This document shows positions 63,828 to 64,000 of a stretch of DNA of 64,000 nt, in pieces. The notes beneath the pieces were generated by a model. It saw nothing but the letters and a program-made list of their open reading frames with translations. It did not search any database and was not told the origin of the DNA. The position numbers and the translations under genes are program-made. The stretch comes from Owenia fusiformis (taxonomy: Eukaryota; Annelida; Polychaeta; Sabellida; Oweniidae): assembly GCA_903813345.2 (NCBI GenBank), contig CAIIXF020000036.1, positions 62,001 through 126,000 on the forward strand, written 5' to 3'. Positions within the stretch are counted from its first letter, which is position 1. Each line of letters opens with the position of its first letter.

Positions 63828-64000
63828 CACTCCCCTCCATAAGTTTGGCAACCTTTTTTCCCCCATTGAACTACGTGTTAAAGCCTATTTAACTTTGAAT
63901 TTTTATTTACTTAACCTGCGATGAAAATACTTATACTATTGATGGAAACGTAATTTGACTTTAATTCCAATACTTCCAAAATTTCAAAATTTTTTTCCTC
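63828..64000. mobile_element. Terminus of a Tc1/mariner-like DNA transposon (partial)
   Basis: The satellite reads GGTAAGCCTAGG in intact monomers. Here it stops at GGTA (TA at 63826-63827) and changes to CACTCCCCTCCATAAGTTTG followed by AT-rich DNA. A CACT/CAGT...CCCTCC...AAGT start directly after TA fits the terminal repeats of many Tc1/mariner elements, which insert at TA. Only 173 bp are in the window, with no coding frame and no second end, so superfamily and completeness are inferred. The alternative is simple array end with unique DNA. Confidence 0.55.

Overview
This window is almost entirely satellite DNA. About 61 kb of the 64 kb consists of tandem copies of one roughly 70-bp monomer, on the order of 880 copies. 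I see no protein-coding gene, tRNA, rRNA or other host gene. The long tandem array, its higher-order structure, an hAT-like transposon and a Tc1/mariner-like terminus indicate a eukaryotic nuclear genome, most likely an invertebrate animal. The species cannot be read from the sequence. A centromeric, pericentromeric or other heterochromatic location is plausible but not shown.

Layout: (1) 1-7758, satellite in forward orientation. (2) 7759-10133, an AT-rich 2,375-bp DNA transposon with 14-bp terminal inverted repeats and a 5-bp target duplication. It sits inside one monomer, and an uninterrupted copy of the same site lies at 18277-18294. (3) 10134-26461, forward satellite that duplicates the left block at several different offsets. 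(4) 26462-56801, the most homogenised part: a roughly 9.2-kb higher-order repeat and a shorter second copy of it together form a 14,641-bp unit, which is then repeated almost perfectly. (5) 56802-62493, forward satellite with more private variants and no long duplicated partner. (6) 62494-63827, the same satellite in inverted orientation. (7) 63828-64000, unique AT-rich sequence starting exactly at a TA with a Tc1/mariner-like terminus.

Monomer anatomy: each monomer has a core (GCATGCTCC, then CTAGGCTTACCTCCAGA or CCAGGGTTACCTCTATACC) followed by a tail in which GTAG recurs every 8-9 bp about four times. Two core types (A, CTAGGCTTACC; B, CAGGGTTACC) are mixed in irregular but reproducible order, and that order defines the higher-order units. 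The TAG stops in the tail explain why no frame stays open beyond about 63 codons.

Most likely history (inference): unequal exchange and segmental duplication homogenised the centre. DNA transposons, a fold-back template switch and an inversion mark individual copies and the array edge. The most interesting signals are the nested higher-order repeats, the dated transposon insertion with its empty paralogous site, the inherited template-switch hairpins, the inversion junction, and a minus-strand pattern of a 5' splice-site-like motif plus GCAUG in nearly every type A monomer. No protein-based novel system is visible.
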